This document shows positions 34,048 through 42,163 of a DNA stretch of 61,957 bases, in pieces. The position numbers and the translations under genes were made by a program. The notes beneath the pieces were generated by a model. It ran no database searches, was not told the DNA's origin, and saw only the letters and a list, made by a program, of their open reading frames with translations. This stretch comes from Bacteroidota bacterium (GTDB taxonomy: Bacteria > Bacteroidota > Bacteroidia > Chitinophagales > Chitinophagaceae), in contig JAEZLJ010000097.1 of the NCBI GenBank assembly GCA_023415275.1, positions 1-61,957 on the forward strand, written 5' to 3'. Every line of letters starts with the position of its first letter. The first letter of the stretch is position 1.

Positions 34048-36381
34048 ATGTCTGTAATATCCAGGCTGGTCATTATACTATCTGTACTTTTTTCAAGCTT
34101 TCAAAGCCAGGCCCAACACACTGCTACCGGGAAGATCATTGATGCCGTAACCAAGGAGCCTATCCAGGGAGCTACCATCCATTGTATAGATAACAATTGC
34201 TTTTGCGGATGTACCACCAATGCCTCCGGTGAATTTTCAATGAAATGCAGGGATTGCTCCAAATTAAATGTCAGTTCTGTTGGCTATCAATCCATGGAGA
34301 TTCTGACGTCTGCCCAGGTAGTGTATTTATTACCTGCCATTAATACCATGAATGAAGTGGTGGTATCAGCTACCCGTGGCGATGCTGTCAAAAGATCTAA
34401 TGCTCCAATTGCTATCTCAAAAATTGATACCCGGTTGCTGCAGGATACAAGGGCCATCACTGTTGACCAGGTGCTGAATAAAGTAAGTGGTGTAAACATG
34501 GTAAACCTTGGCAACGAGCAACACCAGATGAGTATCAGGCAGCCCATGACCACCAAAAGCCTGTTCCTATACCTAGAAGATGGCATACCTGTCAGGACCA
34601 CCGGCCTTTTCAACCATAACGCTGTGCTGGAGATGAACATGGCCGCCCTAAAAAGCATAGAAGTGATCAAGGGACCTTCCTCTTCGCTTTATGGAAGTGA
34701 GGCCATTGGTGGCGTGGTCAACTTTATCACCATTGCTCCTACAGCTATCCCTGTATTGAAAGTTTCCCTGCAGGGTAATACTATTGGCTACAAAAGAGCA
34801 GAGCTGCAAAGCAGCTTATCCACGGGCAAATGGGGTTTTGCTATTAGCGGCTATTATGCAGATAAAAGAAACAGCTTCATGGAATATTCCGATTTCCATA
34901 AAGCCACGTTCACGGCACGGGCTGACTATAACTTCAATAACAAAACCAACCTGTCCAATAGCCTGACCTATTTGAATTATTACAGTGATATGCCTAGTGG
35001 AGTGGACAGCACCATGTTTGCCACACGCAAATTCATGAATCCGCAAACATTCACATACCGCACTGTGAATGCCTTAAGGTACCGGTCCACACTTACCCAA
35101 AGCTGGAACGACCATAGCAAAACAACCCTCAACCTGGTATATCGCGAAAACGCTATTGGCCAAAATCCCAATTACCGCATCAAGGATGATTACAAAAAAG
35201 TAAACGGCGTGTACAAGGGCAATAAAAGCCTGGCACATGGAGAGATCAACGAAAGCAGCTTTCATTCTTACGCCTTCATAGCCCAGCACAAACAAAGTTT
35301 TGACTGGAAGAAAGCTGTTGTACTGGGAGGGATCAGCATGGACCTGAGCCCATCCACTTATAATGCGGCCTATATCCGCATACAAAAAGATACCGTCACC
35401 AGGAAGTACACAGGCTACCAGGCCACAGACAGCCTGTTGACCAATTATGCCACCCGCATCAACAACTATGCGGCTTTCACCAACTTTGAATTTACCCCGG
35501 TAGAAAAGTTACGGGTTGTAGCCTCCATGCGCTTTGATCTTTTTCACTATGGCTTTAACAACAGCCTCGCCCCTTCTGCCTTTAGCGGGTCAAGGGATAC
35601 AGCCAATAATTTTAAAAGATTCAGTCCTAAGATCGGCTTTACTTATAACCTTTCTGCTAAAACAGGCATCTATGGCAACTACAGCCAGGGATTTGTGCCA
35701 CCGCAGGTCACTGAAATGTACACCGGCGTAAAAGTGCCTACCCTGAGCCCTTCCATATTTTACAATTATGAAATAGGCGGCTGGGCCGAGATCATTAAAA
35801 ATAAATTAAGTGCAGATCTTAGCATCTATCTCCTTGAAGGCACCAATGAAGTGATCTCTGTAAAGCTGGACGACGGATCATCAGAGAATCAGAATGCAGG
35901 CAAAACGCAGCACCGCGGCGTGGAGTTTGGCTTGAACGCCAATCCTCTCAAAGATCTAACATTAAAGATCAGTGGTGCCTATAGCCAACACCAATTCGTG
36001 GATTTTGTAGAAAAAGGAAATAACTATAACGGCAATGAAATGAACAATGCACCCAGGTGGATGCACAATGCAGAGATCTGGTACAAACCCTCATTCATCA
36101 GTGGCCTGCGCCTGGGAGCTGAATGGCAAAGGATAGGCAATTACTTCATGAATGCCAGGAATACGGAGAAATATGCCGGTTACAATGTAGTAAACCTGCG
36201 GGCAGGCTACAAGCTGAAAAATGTTGACCTATGGGTGAACGTTATGAACGCCACTGGCAATTATTACTCTTATATATCCACTAAAACAGCTTCGGGCTAC
36301 AGCTATACACTGGCTGAACCCAGGAACTTTATCGTAGGAGCTTCTTACGACCTCGCTAACCTGTTCAAATCAAAGAAATGA
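34048..36381 (+). CDS. TonB-dependent receptor with Cys-rich N-terminal domain
   Basis: 777 residues. A signal peptide (to SQAQ) is followed by a carboxypeptidase-regulatory-like domain (about 25-100) with an unusual Cys cluster, CIDNNCFCGC and MKCRDCSK. Next come the plug (TRGDAVKRSNAPIAISKID, LEDGIPVRTTG, PSSSLYGSEAIGGVVNFIT) and a C-terminal 22-strand barrel. It should import a metal complex or cofactor across the outer membrane using TonB. The Cys-rich domain is not typical of siderophore receptors and, beside nos and nirK genes, suggests copper (inference). Its stop overlaps the next gene by 4 bp. Confidence 0.85.
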   Translation: MSVISRLVIILSVLFSSFQSQAQHTATGKIIDAVTKEPIQGATIHCIDNNCFCGCTTNASGEFSMKCRDCSKLNVSSVGYQSMEILTSAQVVYLLPAINTMNEVVVSATRGDAVKRSNAPIAISKIDTRLLQDTRAITVDQVLNKVSGVNMVNLGNEQHQMSIRQPMTTKSLFLYLEDGIPVRTTGLFNHNAVLEMNMAALKSIEVIKGPSSSLYGSEAIGGVVNFITIAPTAIPVLKVSLQGNTIGYKRAELQSSLSTGKWGFAISGYYADKRNSFMEYSDFHKATFTARADYNFNNKTNLSNSLTYLNYYSDMPSGVDSTMFATRKFMNPQTFTYRTVNALRYRSTLTQSWNDHSKTTLNLVYRENAIGQNPNYRIKDDYKKVNGVYKGNKSLAHGEINESSFHSYAFIAQHKQSFDWKKAVVLGGISMDLSPSTYNAAYIRIQKDTVTRKYTGYQATDSLLTNYATRINNYAAFTNFEFTPVEKLRVVASMRFDLFHYGFNNSLAPSAFSGSRDTANNFKRFSPKIGFTYNLSAKTGIYGNYSQGFVPPQVTEMYTGVKVPTLSPSIFYNYEIGGWAEIIKNKLSADLSIYLLEGTNEVISVKLDDGSSENQNAGKTQHRGVEFGLNANPLKDLTLKISGAYSQHQFVDFVEKGNNYNGNEMNNAPRWMHNAEIWYKPSFISGLRLGAEWQRIGNYFMNARNTEKYAGYNVVNLRAGYKLKNVDLWVNVMNATGNYYSYISTKTASGYSYTLAEPRNFIVGASYDLANLFKSKK

Positions 36382-37592
36382 AACCATTAGTTTTCCCACT
36401 TATCATAGCAGTCTTTTTCTTTTCATCCTGCCACACAGATAGTCAACAGAAGGCAGACGAAACCGGTGACTTTATTCAAATAGATTCCCTGCCAGGCCAA
36501 AGTCCTTACCTGGCAAAAGACAACCTTGGGAATGTGGTTATGAGCTGGGTAAGATCCACCAACGATTCTTCCAATATATTTTGTTATGCCGTATCACACG
36601 ACCAGGGCAAGAGCTTTGGGCCTGCTATAGAAATTCCGTCCAGCAACAACATTGAACCTCATTCTGAAAACCTGCCAAAGATCATTTATAAACCCACCGG
36701 GGAGATCATGGCATTATGGGGGGCTGCCAATCCCAACCCAAAGAATAAATATTCAGGTTTGGTCTATTACAGCCAGTCTTTTGACCAGGGAAAAACATGG
36801 ACCGCTTCCAGCCCACTGGTGAAAGATACCGGCAGTTACGACCAGCGCTATTATGATGTGGCGATGCTCAACAATGGTGAGATCGGCATCATATGGCTGG
36901 ATAACCGCAAGACTACCCACAACCAAGGCTCAGGTCTTTATTTTGCATCCACAAACGGCAATGCGGGCTTTGAGGAAGGAAGGTTGATCAGCCAGCCTTG
37001 TTGCCAGTGTTGCCGCACTGATCTTTTTGTAGATACCCATGGTCAGGTGCATGTGCTCTACCGCGGCATTATCCAGGATAGCATCAGGGATATGGTTCAT
37101 ATCATATCAACAGATGGCGGTAAGCATTTTTCATTACCCCAAAGGATCAGCAATGATAACTGGGTATTGAATGCCTGTCCGCATACCGGGCCCTCTATGA
37201 CGGAGAATAAAGAAGGGATACATTTTGCCTGGTTCACCGGTGGAAAGAATAAAGGTTGTTTTTATAATCGGTCGACTGACAATGGCCTTAGCTTTTCCGC
37301 ACCTGAAAGCATCAGCGAAATGGGTTCCCATCCGCAAATGGCATCCATGACCGATGGCTCTGTTGTCATTACCTGGGATGAGACAATAAAAACGGATACC
37401 AGCATCAATAAAAGAATAGGCATACAGAAAAGATCACAGCAGGGAAAAGAGGTTTTGAAAAAATTCATTACACCAGGTTCCGGCTCCTCCAGCTTCCCTG
37501 TGCTCACCGCATTGAATGACAATAAGTGCCTGGTAGCTTATACGATGAAGCGGGGAAAGAACACCTTTGTTTCTTACCAGGTAGTGAATTGA
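36378..37592 (+). CDS. Lipoprotein with BNR/sialidase-like beta-propeller and CCxCC motif
   Basis: 404 residues. The signal ends at the lipobox FFFSSC. The body is a six-bladed propeller with repeated Asp-box-like S-x-D-x-G-x-T/S-F units (SHDQGKSFG, SFDQGKTW, STDGGKHFS, STDNGLSFS). A QPCCQCCRTDLF motif near residue 210 is striking and likely binds metal. The catalytic residues of sialidases are not evident, so glycan hydrolysis is doubtful. It overlaps the TonB receptor gene by 4 bp and should be its surface or periplasmic partner. Confidence 0.75.
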   Translation: MKPLVFPLIIAVFFFSSCHTDSQQKADETGDFIQIDSLPGQSPYLAKDNLGNVVMSWVRSTNDSSNIFCYAVSHDQGKSFGPAIEIPSSNNIEPHSENLPKIIYKPTGEIMALWGAANPNPKNKYSGLVYYSQSFDQGKTWTASSPLVKDTGSYDQRYYDVAMLNNGEIGIIWLDNRKTTHNQGSGLYFASTNGNAGFEEGRLISQPCCQCCRTDLFVDTHGQVHVLYRGIIQDSIRDMVHIISTDGGKHFSLPQRISNDNWVLNACPHTGPSMTENKEGIHFAWFTGGKNKGCFYNRSTDNGLSFSAPESISEMGSHPQMASMTDGSVVITWDETIKTDTSINKRIGIQKRSQQGKEVLKKFITPGSGSSSFPVLTALNDNKCLVAYTMKRGKNTFVSYQVVN

Positions 37593-37826
37593 AGAAGTCA
37601 AAAGTAAAAAGTGAAAATTAAAAAATCTTAGAACGGAAGTATGTGGAGGGGGGAATGGAAAATGAAAAATGGAAAATGGAAAAAATAGTTGACGGGTTAA
37701 CAAGTTGAAAAGTTGACATGGAGGGACCCTTCTTATCTTAAAACAGATGTTTAAGAACCATCTGCATCCAATAATACGCTTCGACCTACAGAACCATAAA
37801 CAAAAAACAATAAACCAGAAACAAGC
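37593..37826. repeat. Intergenic stretch with simple AT-rich repeats
   Basis: Contains a GGAAAATGAAAAATGGAAAATGG-like run near 37656-37683 and GGTTAACAAGTTGAAAAGTTG near 37695-37715. The second resembles bases 38541-38578 on the far side of the neighbouring gene, so diverged repeats flank that gene. No gene seen. Confidence 0.5.
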
Positions 37827-38429
37827 CTATGCTGCATGCTTGAACAGAAATAGTGGTACCATATAATTCTTTGGAAACTCCCCTTCGAATTTGATGGTCC
37901 AGTTATAATCATCCATATAAAGTTCTAAGAACTCGAGTTCTTCTTCTGATAAGGGTTTAGATACTTTGATATCGAGCTTGTTCTTTTCCTTCTTTACCTT
38001 CTCAGGTTTTGGTTCACTGAGCCTGGTAGCTAGTTCTATTAAAAAGGAATCCAGCAACAAGTCAAACTGCTCTAATGTCAATGAAATACGCTTTTGCTCT
38101 GTAAGAAAATTAAACAAGGCTATCATTACCTCTTTCTTTTCCATGCCCTGCTTCAGGCATATTAGTGATAATGTTCTTACCTGCTTAAACAAATGCGTAT
38201 ATCTTCTTTTTACAGGTACAAAACGGTAGATAATGGAAGACATGATATTACCCTGTTTAAACCTTTCTGCACTTCTCCTGCTACCTTCAAAGGCAGGATC
38301 ATTCCAGAAGCGTTTAGAGTCCACTCCAGGTAATAGCCTGGCTAAATACCCGTCCAGTTCACTATAGTAAAAGTTCACATTATCATCTACTGTGCCAACT
38401 GCCTTTACATGTCCTATTTGCTTTGCCAT
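37827..38429 (-). CDS. Bacteroidetes-specific protein of unknown function
   Basis: 200 residues without signal peptide or membrane helix. The N-terminus (MAKQIGHVKAVGTVDDNVNFYYSEL then DGYLAR and a NDPAFEGSRRSAERF block) resembles a small family that recurs in Chitinophagaceae genomes. The C-terminal half is Lys/Glu-rich and helical. No catalytic motif is visible and I cannot assign a function. The gene stands alone between repeat-rich intergenic segments. Confidence 0.7.
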   Translation of the reverse strand: MAKQIGHVKAVGTVDDNVNFYYSELDGYLARLLPGVDSKRFWNDPAFEGSRRSAERFKQGNIMSSIIYRFVPVKRRYTHLFKQVRTLSLICLKQGMEKKEVMIALFNFLTEQKRISLTLEQFDLLLDSFLIELATRLSEPKPEKVKKEKNKLDIKVSKPLSEEELEFLELYMDDYNWTIKFEGEFPKNYMVPLFLFKHAA

Positions 38430-39083
38430 ATGATATTGGATTTAATAGAATGCAAGATGATCCAATCTATTTGCTACTCCAAACACCATGGCCGATTATG
38501 GCCGATTTGGCCGGAAATGACCGCTTTTGGCCGTCTTTTGGGTTGATAAGTTGATAGGTTAACAAGTGGACAGGGAGAACCCCATCTCCTCAATAATCCT
38601 CTCCAATCCAATCAATCCTGGTTCTCTTCCTTCGACATTCAATATTCCTTGTTCGATATTCTGCGGTTCCTTAATACCTCCTTCCCACCAAAGCCCATCC
38701 TTCTTCCTATCTACGCTATACTTACTGCGTGATCACCACGCAGTATCTATACCCTAGGTAGCCAGTTGATAGGAAGGAGATAGGGAGAAAGCAGGAAGTA
38801 GCAAGGAGTCAGAATGTATTACAAAGGAAATGGAATGCCCAAGTTGACATTTACCAATAGAAACCTTCTTAAGACCATTGCGTTTTTAATAATTCTTTAT
38901 TTGCATTAAAGATGGACTTATGTTAATCTTGAAACATCAAAAGCATAGTCGCATCTCTATGATAATGTTATAAAAAGGTCGGTTTCTGAGCAGATTGTAA
39001 TTCTAAGGGCTGTAGTGTAAATTAGCGAGTTGGCTGAAATGGCATCAAAACCATCATCTAATTAGAATTAGTATTTTTGGACA
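38430..39083. other. Repeat-rich intergenic region without a gene
   Basis: Four TGGCCG copies (38489-38533, spaced 9-20 bp) lie 60-105 bp upstream of the minus-strand unknown gene. They are followed by TTGATAAGTTGATAGGTTAAC-like sequence near 38541, a perfect 9-bp hairpin (TACTGCGTG/CACGCAGTA, 38723-38745), and a 61-bp element (38964-39024) duplicated at 40161-40221. The reading frame at 38566-38757 has no supporting features. Confidence 0.6.
38964..39024 (+). repeat. 61-bp element, copy 1, upstream of mntA-hepT
   Basis: Aligns without gaps to 40161-40221 with 47 of 61 identical positions by hand count. It ends 59 bp before the mntA start. It may be a transposed promoter or a recombination-site remnant. 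Confidence 0.6.
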
Positions 39084-39377
39084 ATGACGTTAGATAATAC
39101 CAAAATAGAATCAATCAAAGAATATTTCAAAAGCCGCCCTGTTTTGAAAGCGTACTTGTTTGGTTCCTATGTTCGGGGCGTTGCTAATGAGGAAAGTGAT
39201 ATCGACATTTTGGTAGATCTGGATTATACTCAAAAAATAGGACTTCAATTCATACAAATGAAGTTAGATCTGGAAAAGCTTCTCAATAACAAGGTAGACT
39301 TAGTTACATCAAATGGGATGTCAAAATATATAAAACCCTTGGTTGAAAGTGAAAAGCAATTGATATATGCGAAGTGA
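39084..39377 (+). CDS. mntA: MntA-like nucleotidyltransferase antitoxin
   Basis: 97 residues. A minimal nucleotidyltransferase fold with GSYVRGVANEESDIDILVDL (GS-x10-DxD), the catalytic signature of MNT antitoxins. These AMPylate the partner HepT toxin. It overlaps the downstream hepT gene by 11 bp, the normal order for the pair. Codon use is AT-rich compared with the denitrification genes, consistent with acquisition. Confidence 0.9.
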   Translation: MTLDNTKIESIKEYFKSRPVLKAYLFGSYVRGVANEESDIDILVDLDYTQKIGLQFIQMKLDLEKLLNNKVDLVTSNGMSKYIKPLVESEKQLIYAK

Positions 39378-39711
39378 GCTTGGAGACAAAATTAGACTTC
39401 AACATATTATCGATGCGATCTCAGAGATTCAGAAATATGTCCAAGGGGTAGAATTTTCAACATTTCTCGAAAATTCGATGATGCGCTTTGCATGTATAAA
39501 ACAGATGGAAATTATTGGTGAAGCGAGCAATCATTTATCGAAAGATTTGAAATCTAAATTCTCCGATGTACAATGGGTTCAAATTATCGGAATGCGAAAC
39601 GTCTTTGCCCATGAATATTTTGGTATTGATACAAATCTTGTTTGGGAAATAATCAAAAATGACATTCCTGAATTGAAGGCTAAGATCAGTGAAATAATAA
39701 AGTCATTATAA
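39367..39711 (+). CDS. hepT: HepT-like ribonuclease toxin (DUF86)
   Basis: 114 residues, all helical. The RNVFAHEY segment near residue 79 is an intact R-X4-H-X-Y motif; Arg and His are catalytic and the Tyr is the site AMPylated by MntA in studied pairs. The pair is a complete type VII toxin-antitoxin module. An attC-like imperfect inverted repeat begins right at its stop codon. Confidence 0.9.
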   Translation: MRSELGDKIRLQHIIDAISEIQKYVQGVEFSTFLENSMMRFACIKQMEIIGEASNHLSKDLKSKFSDVQWVQIIGMRNVFAHEYFGIDTNLVWEIIKNDIPELKAKISEIIKSL

Positions 39712-39782
39712 CAAAAGCGACATCAGCCAAAAGTGGATTAGTTCATATGGCGCGTCGGCCACACCTGCTTCTTATGTTAGCG
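39708..39782 (+). repeat. Possible attC-like site (cassette boundary)
   Basis: TAACAAAAGC at the hepT stop pairs imperfectly with GCTTCTTATGTTA at the right end; inside it, GCC and GGC lie symmetrically after 7-nt spacers. This is the layout of an integron attC stem (R-box, spacer, L-box), but the match is loose and no integrase is in the window. Confidence 0.3.
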
Positions 39783-39790
39783 TCAAGTTT

Positions 39791-40132
39791 ATGACAGAAA
39801 AACAAATCATATCCTGGATATTTTTAGCGATAGCACTTGCAACTAATACAAATCCGACTGATATAAACGGTATTTCGTCGGTAGCAGATGGTATTAATCA
39901 TGCTGTTCCGACAAATAAAGAATTGCAAACCTCCATTGACTGGCTCTCCAAAAACGGTCTAATTATTCAGCACAATAAAAACTATGAATTGACAGACAAA
40001 GGGAAGTTGGAATATGAAACCGCCTCAGAGCATTCGAACAAATTGCTGGAGACATGGGAAATTTTAGAAAAACTCCTTTGCAACTATGGTGATTTACTTC
40101 CTCCGCAAGCTCCTGAAAGGAACTCAAGGTGA
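39791..40132 (+). CDS. Small winged-helix-like protein, unknown
   Basis: 113 residues without signal. The centre (ELQTSIDWLSKNGLI then YELTDKGKLEYE) has the helix-turn and wing pattern of small winged-helix proteins. The N-terminus is hydrophobic (IISWIFLAIALA) and may be a helix of the fold. No family is recognised. It starts 9 bp after the attC-like sequence and is followed by the second 61-bp element, so it may be a mobile cassette gene. Confidence 0.55.
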   Translation: MTEKQIISWIFLAIALATNTNPTDINGISSVADGINHAVPTNKELQTSIDWLSKNGLIIQHNKNYELTDKGKLEYETASEHSNKLLETWEILEKLLCNYGDLLPPQAPERNSR

Positions 40133-40160
40133 AAGTAAAAGACAATCTCATCTTAATGGC

Positions 40161-40221
40161 AATGTTTTAATAAGTTCGGCTTTTGAGAAGATTGCATTTT
40201 TAAGAGTAGCAATGTAAATTA
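40161..40221 (+). repeat. 61-bp element, copy 2, upstream of the GIY-YIG gene
   Basis: 77% identical to 38964-39024 without gaps. It ends 31 bp before the GIY-YIG start codon. Confidence 0.6.
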
Positions 40222-40252
40222 CTGTATTAGCAGGCATTATAAATAGAAATTC

Positions 40253-41122
40253 ATGAAATTCGGAAAGACTATAAAAATATTCCTACTTGATGGTGATTCT
40301 AACGGACGACTCACTTGCGAGCTATCTAACTGGACGGGAAAGGCATACAGAATTCCAAGAAACAAAGTAAAAGACTCTACAGACCGAGAGGATTTAACTA
40401 GCACAGGAGTTTATTTGCTCTTTGGCAAAGACGAAGAATTCAATGATCTTGTCTATATTGGTGAAGGTGAAGAAATTTTAAAAAGAATAACTCAACATCT
40501 TCCACTGAAAGATTTTTGGCATGAAACAGTTGTTTTCGTTAGTAAGGACGAAAATTTAAACAAAGCTCATATCAAATATTTAGAGAATAGAATGTACGAT
40601 ATTGCAAAATTGGCAAACAGATATAAAGTGTTAAACACTACAGTCCCGACTAAATCTTCAATATCAGAATCAGACCAGGCAGAAATGGAGGAGTTTTTAG
40701 AGAATATAAAGCTTCTTGTTAACACTCTTGGACATAAGGTTTTTGAAGAAAAAAGGGAGGCTCAGCCAAAACAAACAATTTACTCTGACACATTTTATAT
40801 TCGAGCTGCTCGAGGGGCGGATGCACAAGGAAAATCAACTTCGGACGGCTTTGTCGTTTTTAAAGGTTCTAAAGCCGCATTGACTACCGTGCCTTCAATT
40901 ACATCTTCCTTTTTGAAACTGCGACAAAAACTTATTGACGAAAGGGTAATTACTGAAAATGGAGAATCATACGAATTTTCAGAAGACTATGTTTTTTCTA
41001 GCCCTTCTACCGCTGCTGTTATGGTAATGGGACGTAACGCAAACGGATTAGAAGAATGGAAAATGTCTAATGGAATTACGTTAAGAGATTTTGAGGTTCA
41101 GAACACCAACAACGTTAGCTAA
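40253..41122 (+). CDS. GIY-YIG nuclease-fold protein with DUF4357
   Basis: 289 residues. The GIY-YIG fold is at about 50-130: TGVYLLFG, LVYIGEGE, then ILKRITQH with the conserved Arg and YLENRMYD with the metal-binding Glu. A C-terminal DUF4357 domain (about 180-285) ends in GITLRDFEVQN. Proteins of this layout are often annotated as GIY-YIG family and occur in defence or mobile regions. The substrate is unknown. AT-rich composition and the accessory surroundings suggest transfer. Confidence 0.85.
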   Translation: MKFGKTIKIFLLDGDSNGRLTCELSNWTGKAYRIPRNKVKDSTDREDLTSTGVYLLFGKDEEFNDLVYIGEGEEILKRITQHLPLKDFWHETVVFVSKDENLNKAHIKYLENRMYDIAKLANRYKVLNTTVPTKSSISESDQAEMEEFLENIKLLVNTLGHKVFEEKREAQPKQTIYSDTFYIRAARGADAQGKSTSDGFVVFKGSKAALTTVPSITSSFLKLRQKLIDERVITENGESYEFSEDYVFSSPSTAAVMVMGRNANGLEEWKMSNGITLRDFEVQNTNNVS

Positions 41123-41311
41123 CCTATGTTGCCAAAATGCCGGACCACTTTACAAAAGCAGGAATTCAGTAGTACATAAGAATAATAAATTACGAATAAA
41201 CAGCCATGTAAAGGCTCAGGGATAGTAACATAGACTTTCTCAGTCATCGCAAAGTTGTAACCCTGTAAGCGCAATTGTGGAAACTACTTAGGGGTACGCA
41301 TCTAAATTCAA

Positions 41312-41719
41312 ATGACAAAAATATTTCTAACTCCTGTAATCGTATTCCTGATTTCTTGTAATGATCATAAACATCCTACTTTAGAAAATGTTTTGAAGAG
41401 TAATTGCTTTTGGGACGTAACAGGGGACAACCAGGTTATTGGTGGTTTGAACTCCTGTTATAGGTTCCTTCCCGACGGCCAGTGCTACTTTTATTATTAC
41501 AATTTTCGCCATAAAAAATTAACGGATTCTGTTTATCGATATGAAACTGATGATGTTATTGTTCCCACTACCTGGTCCACAGTTGGAGATACATTACTAA
41601 TTGCAAGAGGAACTCATTACAAAGTATTGACTGTAGCAAAAGACTCTGTTACAGTTGAAGGATATTTAAAGGATACAATGATTTTTCGCAAGAACTGTCA
41701 TACAGTTTTAGAGAAATAA
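41312..41719 (+). CDS. Small lipoprotein, unknown
   Basis: 135 residues. A lipoprotein signal (MTKIFLTPVIVFLISC) is followed by a beta-rich domain (CYRFLPDGQCYFYYYNF, DSVYRYETDD, TVEGYLKD) of lipocalin- or META-like character. I do not recognise the family. It stands alone with 189 bp upstream and 265 bp downstream of non-coding sequence. Confidence 0.6.
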   Translation: MTKIFLTPVIVFLISCNDHKHPTLENVLKSNCFWDVTGDNQVIGGLNSCYRFLPDGQCYFYYYNFRHKKLTDSVYRYETDDVIVPTTWSTVGDTLLIARGTHYKVLTVAKDSVTVEGYLKDTMIFRKNCHTVLEK

Positions 41720-41897
41720 GGAATGCCAGATCATTTGCCTATTATATAACTAAGCCCAAAAAAGGTTGCTGCCATACAACCAGACCAATTAAGCATAACC
41801 ATAACACCTTTCGTTTAACCTGGCTCAAAAGAATAGCATCGATATAAGTAAGATCATCATTTGCCATAAACCATTCATACTGGAACATTCAGAAACC

Positions 41898-41909
41898 TGA
41901 TTAAAATCA
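41898..41909 (+). promoter_or_regulatory. FNR/DNR-like box upstream of the ba3 oxidase operon
   Basis: TGAT-TAAA-ATCA, a perfect core match. It is centred about 65 bp before the start site expected from the -7 box at 41955-41962, near the common -61.5 activator position. Confidence 0.4.
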
Positions 41910-41954
41910 TGTTTCCTCAAATCTCTTATCAGCAACCCGGCTTCCTCATAAAAA

Positions 41955-41962
41955 TACTTTTG
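41955..41962 (+). promoter_or_regulatory. Bacteroidetes -7 box of the ba3 oxidase operon
   Basis: TACTTTTG, exact TAnnTTTG, 22 bp before the subunit IIa ATG. It lies in the 13-mer AAAATACTTTTGC shared with the nos promoter. Confidence 0.5.
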
Positions 41963-41984
41963 CTAGAACCAAAAAACTTTCGAT

Positions 41985-42152
41985 ATGCAAACCACCGAAA
42001 TGGTGCAAACCAATGCGCCCACAATCTCCCAGGAAGAGGAGTTTGACAAGAATTTTAAACCAAAAGGCGCTATCGCATTCTTCATTTTACTAGTTCTGCT
42101 CGGAGCCTTTATCTGGTATGGTATCTATTTCATCATGCTCGGAAGAGTGTAA
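41985..42152 (+). CDS. Cytochrome c oxidase subunit IIa (ba3-type), small
   Basis: 55 residues. A charged N-terminus with FKPKGAIA precedes one membrane helix (about 30-52) and ends LGRV. The pattern matches the single-helix CoxIIa subunit of ba3 oxidases, which fills the missing first helix of subunit II. It is 11 bp before subunit II. Automatic gene callers may miss it because of its length. Confidence 0.82.
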   Translation: MQTTEMVQTNAPTISQEEEFDKNFKPKGAIAFFILLVLLGAFIWYGIYFIMLGRV

Positions 42153-42163
42153 ACAATCTAACC

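Noticed and set aside
38489..38533. TGGCCG repeats as a CRISPR array
   Set aside because: Repeats are only 6 bp with irregular short spacing and no cas genes are present.
38566..38757. 63-codon open frame on the plus strand
   Set aside because: Low-complexity Ser/Pro/Ile-rich translation in a repeat-rich gap, with no start context or domain.
37593..41719. Transposon or prophage island
   Set aside because: No transposase, integrase, terminal inverted repeats or phage genes were found; only accessory genes and short repeats.
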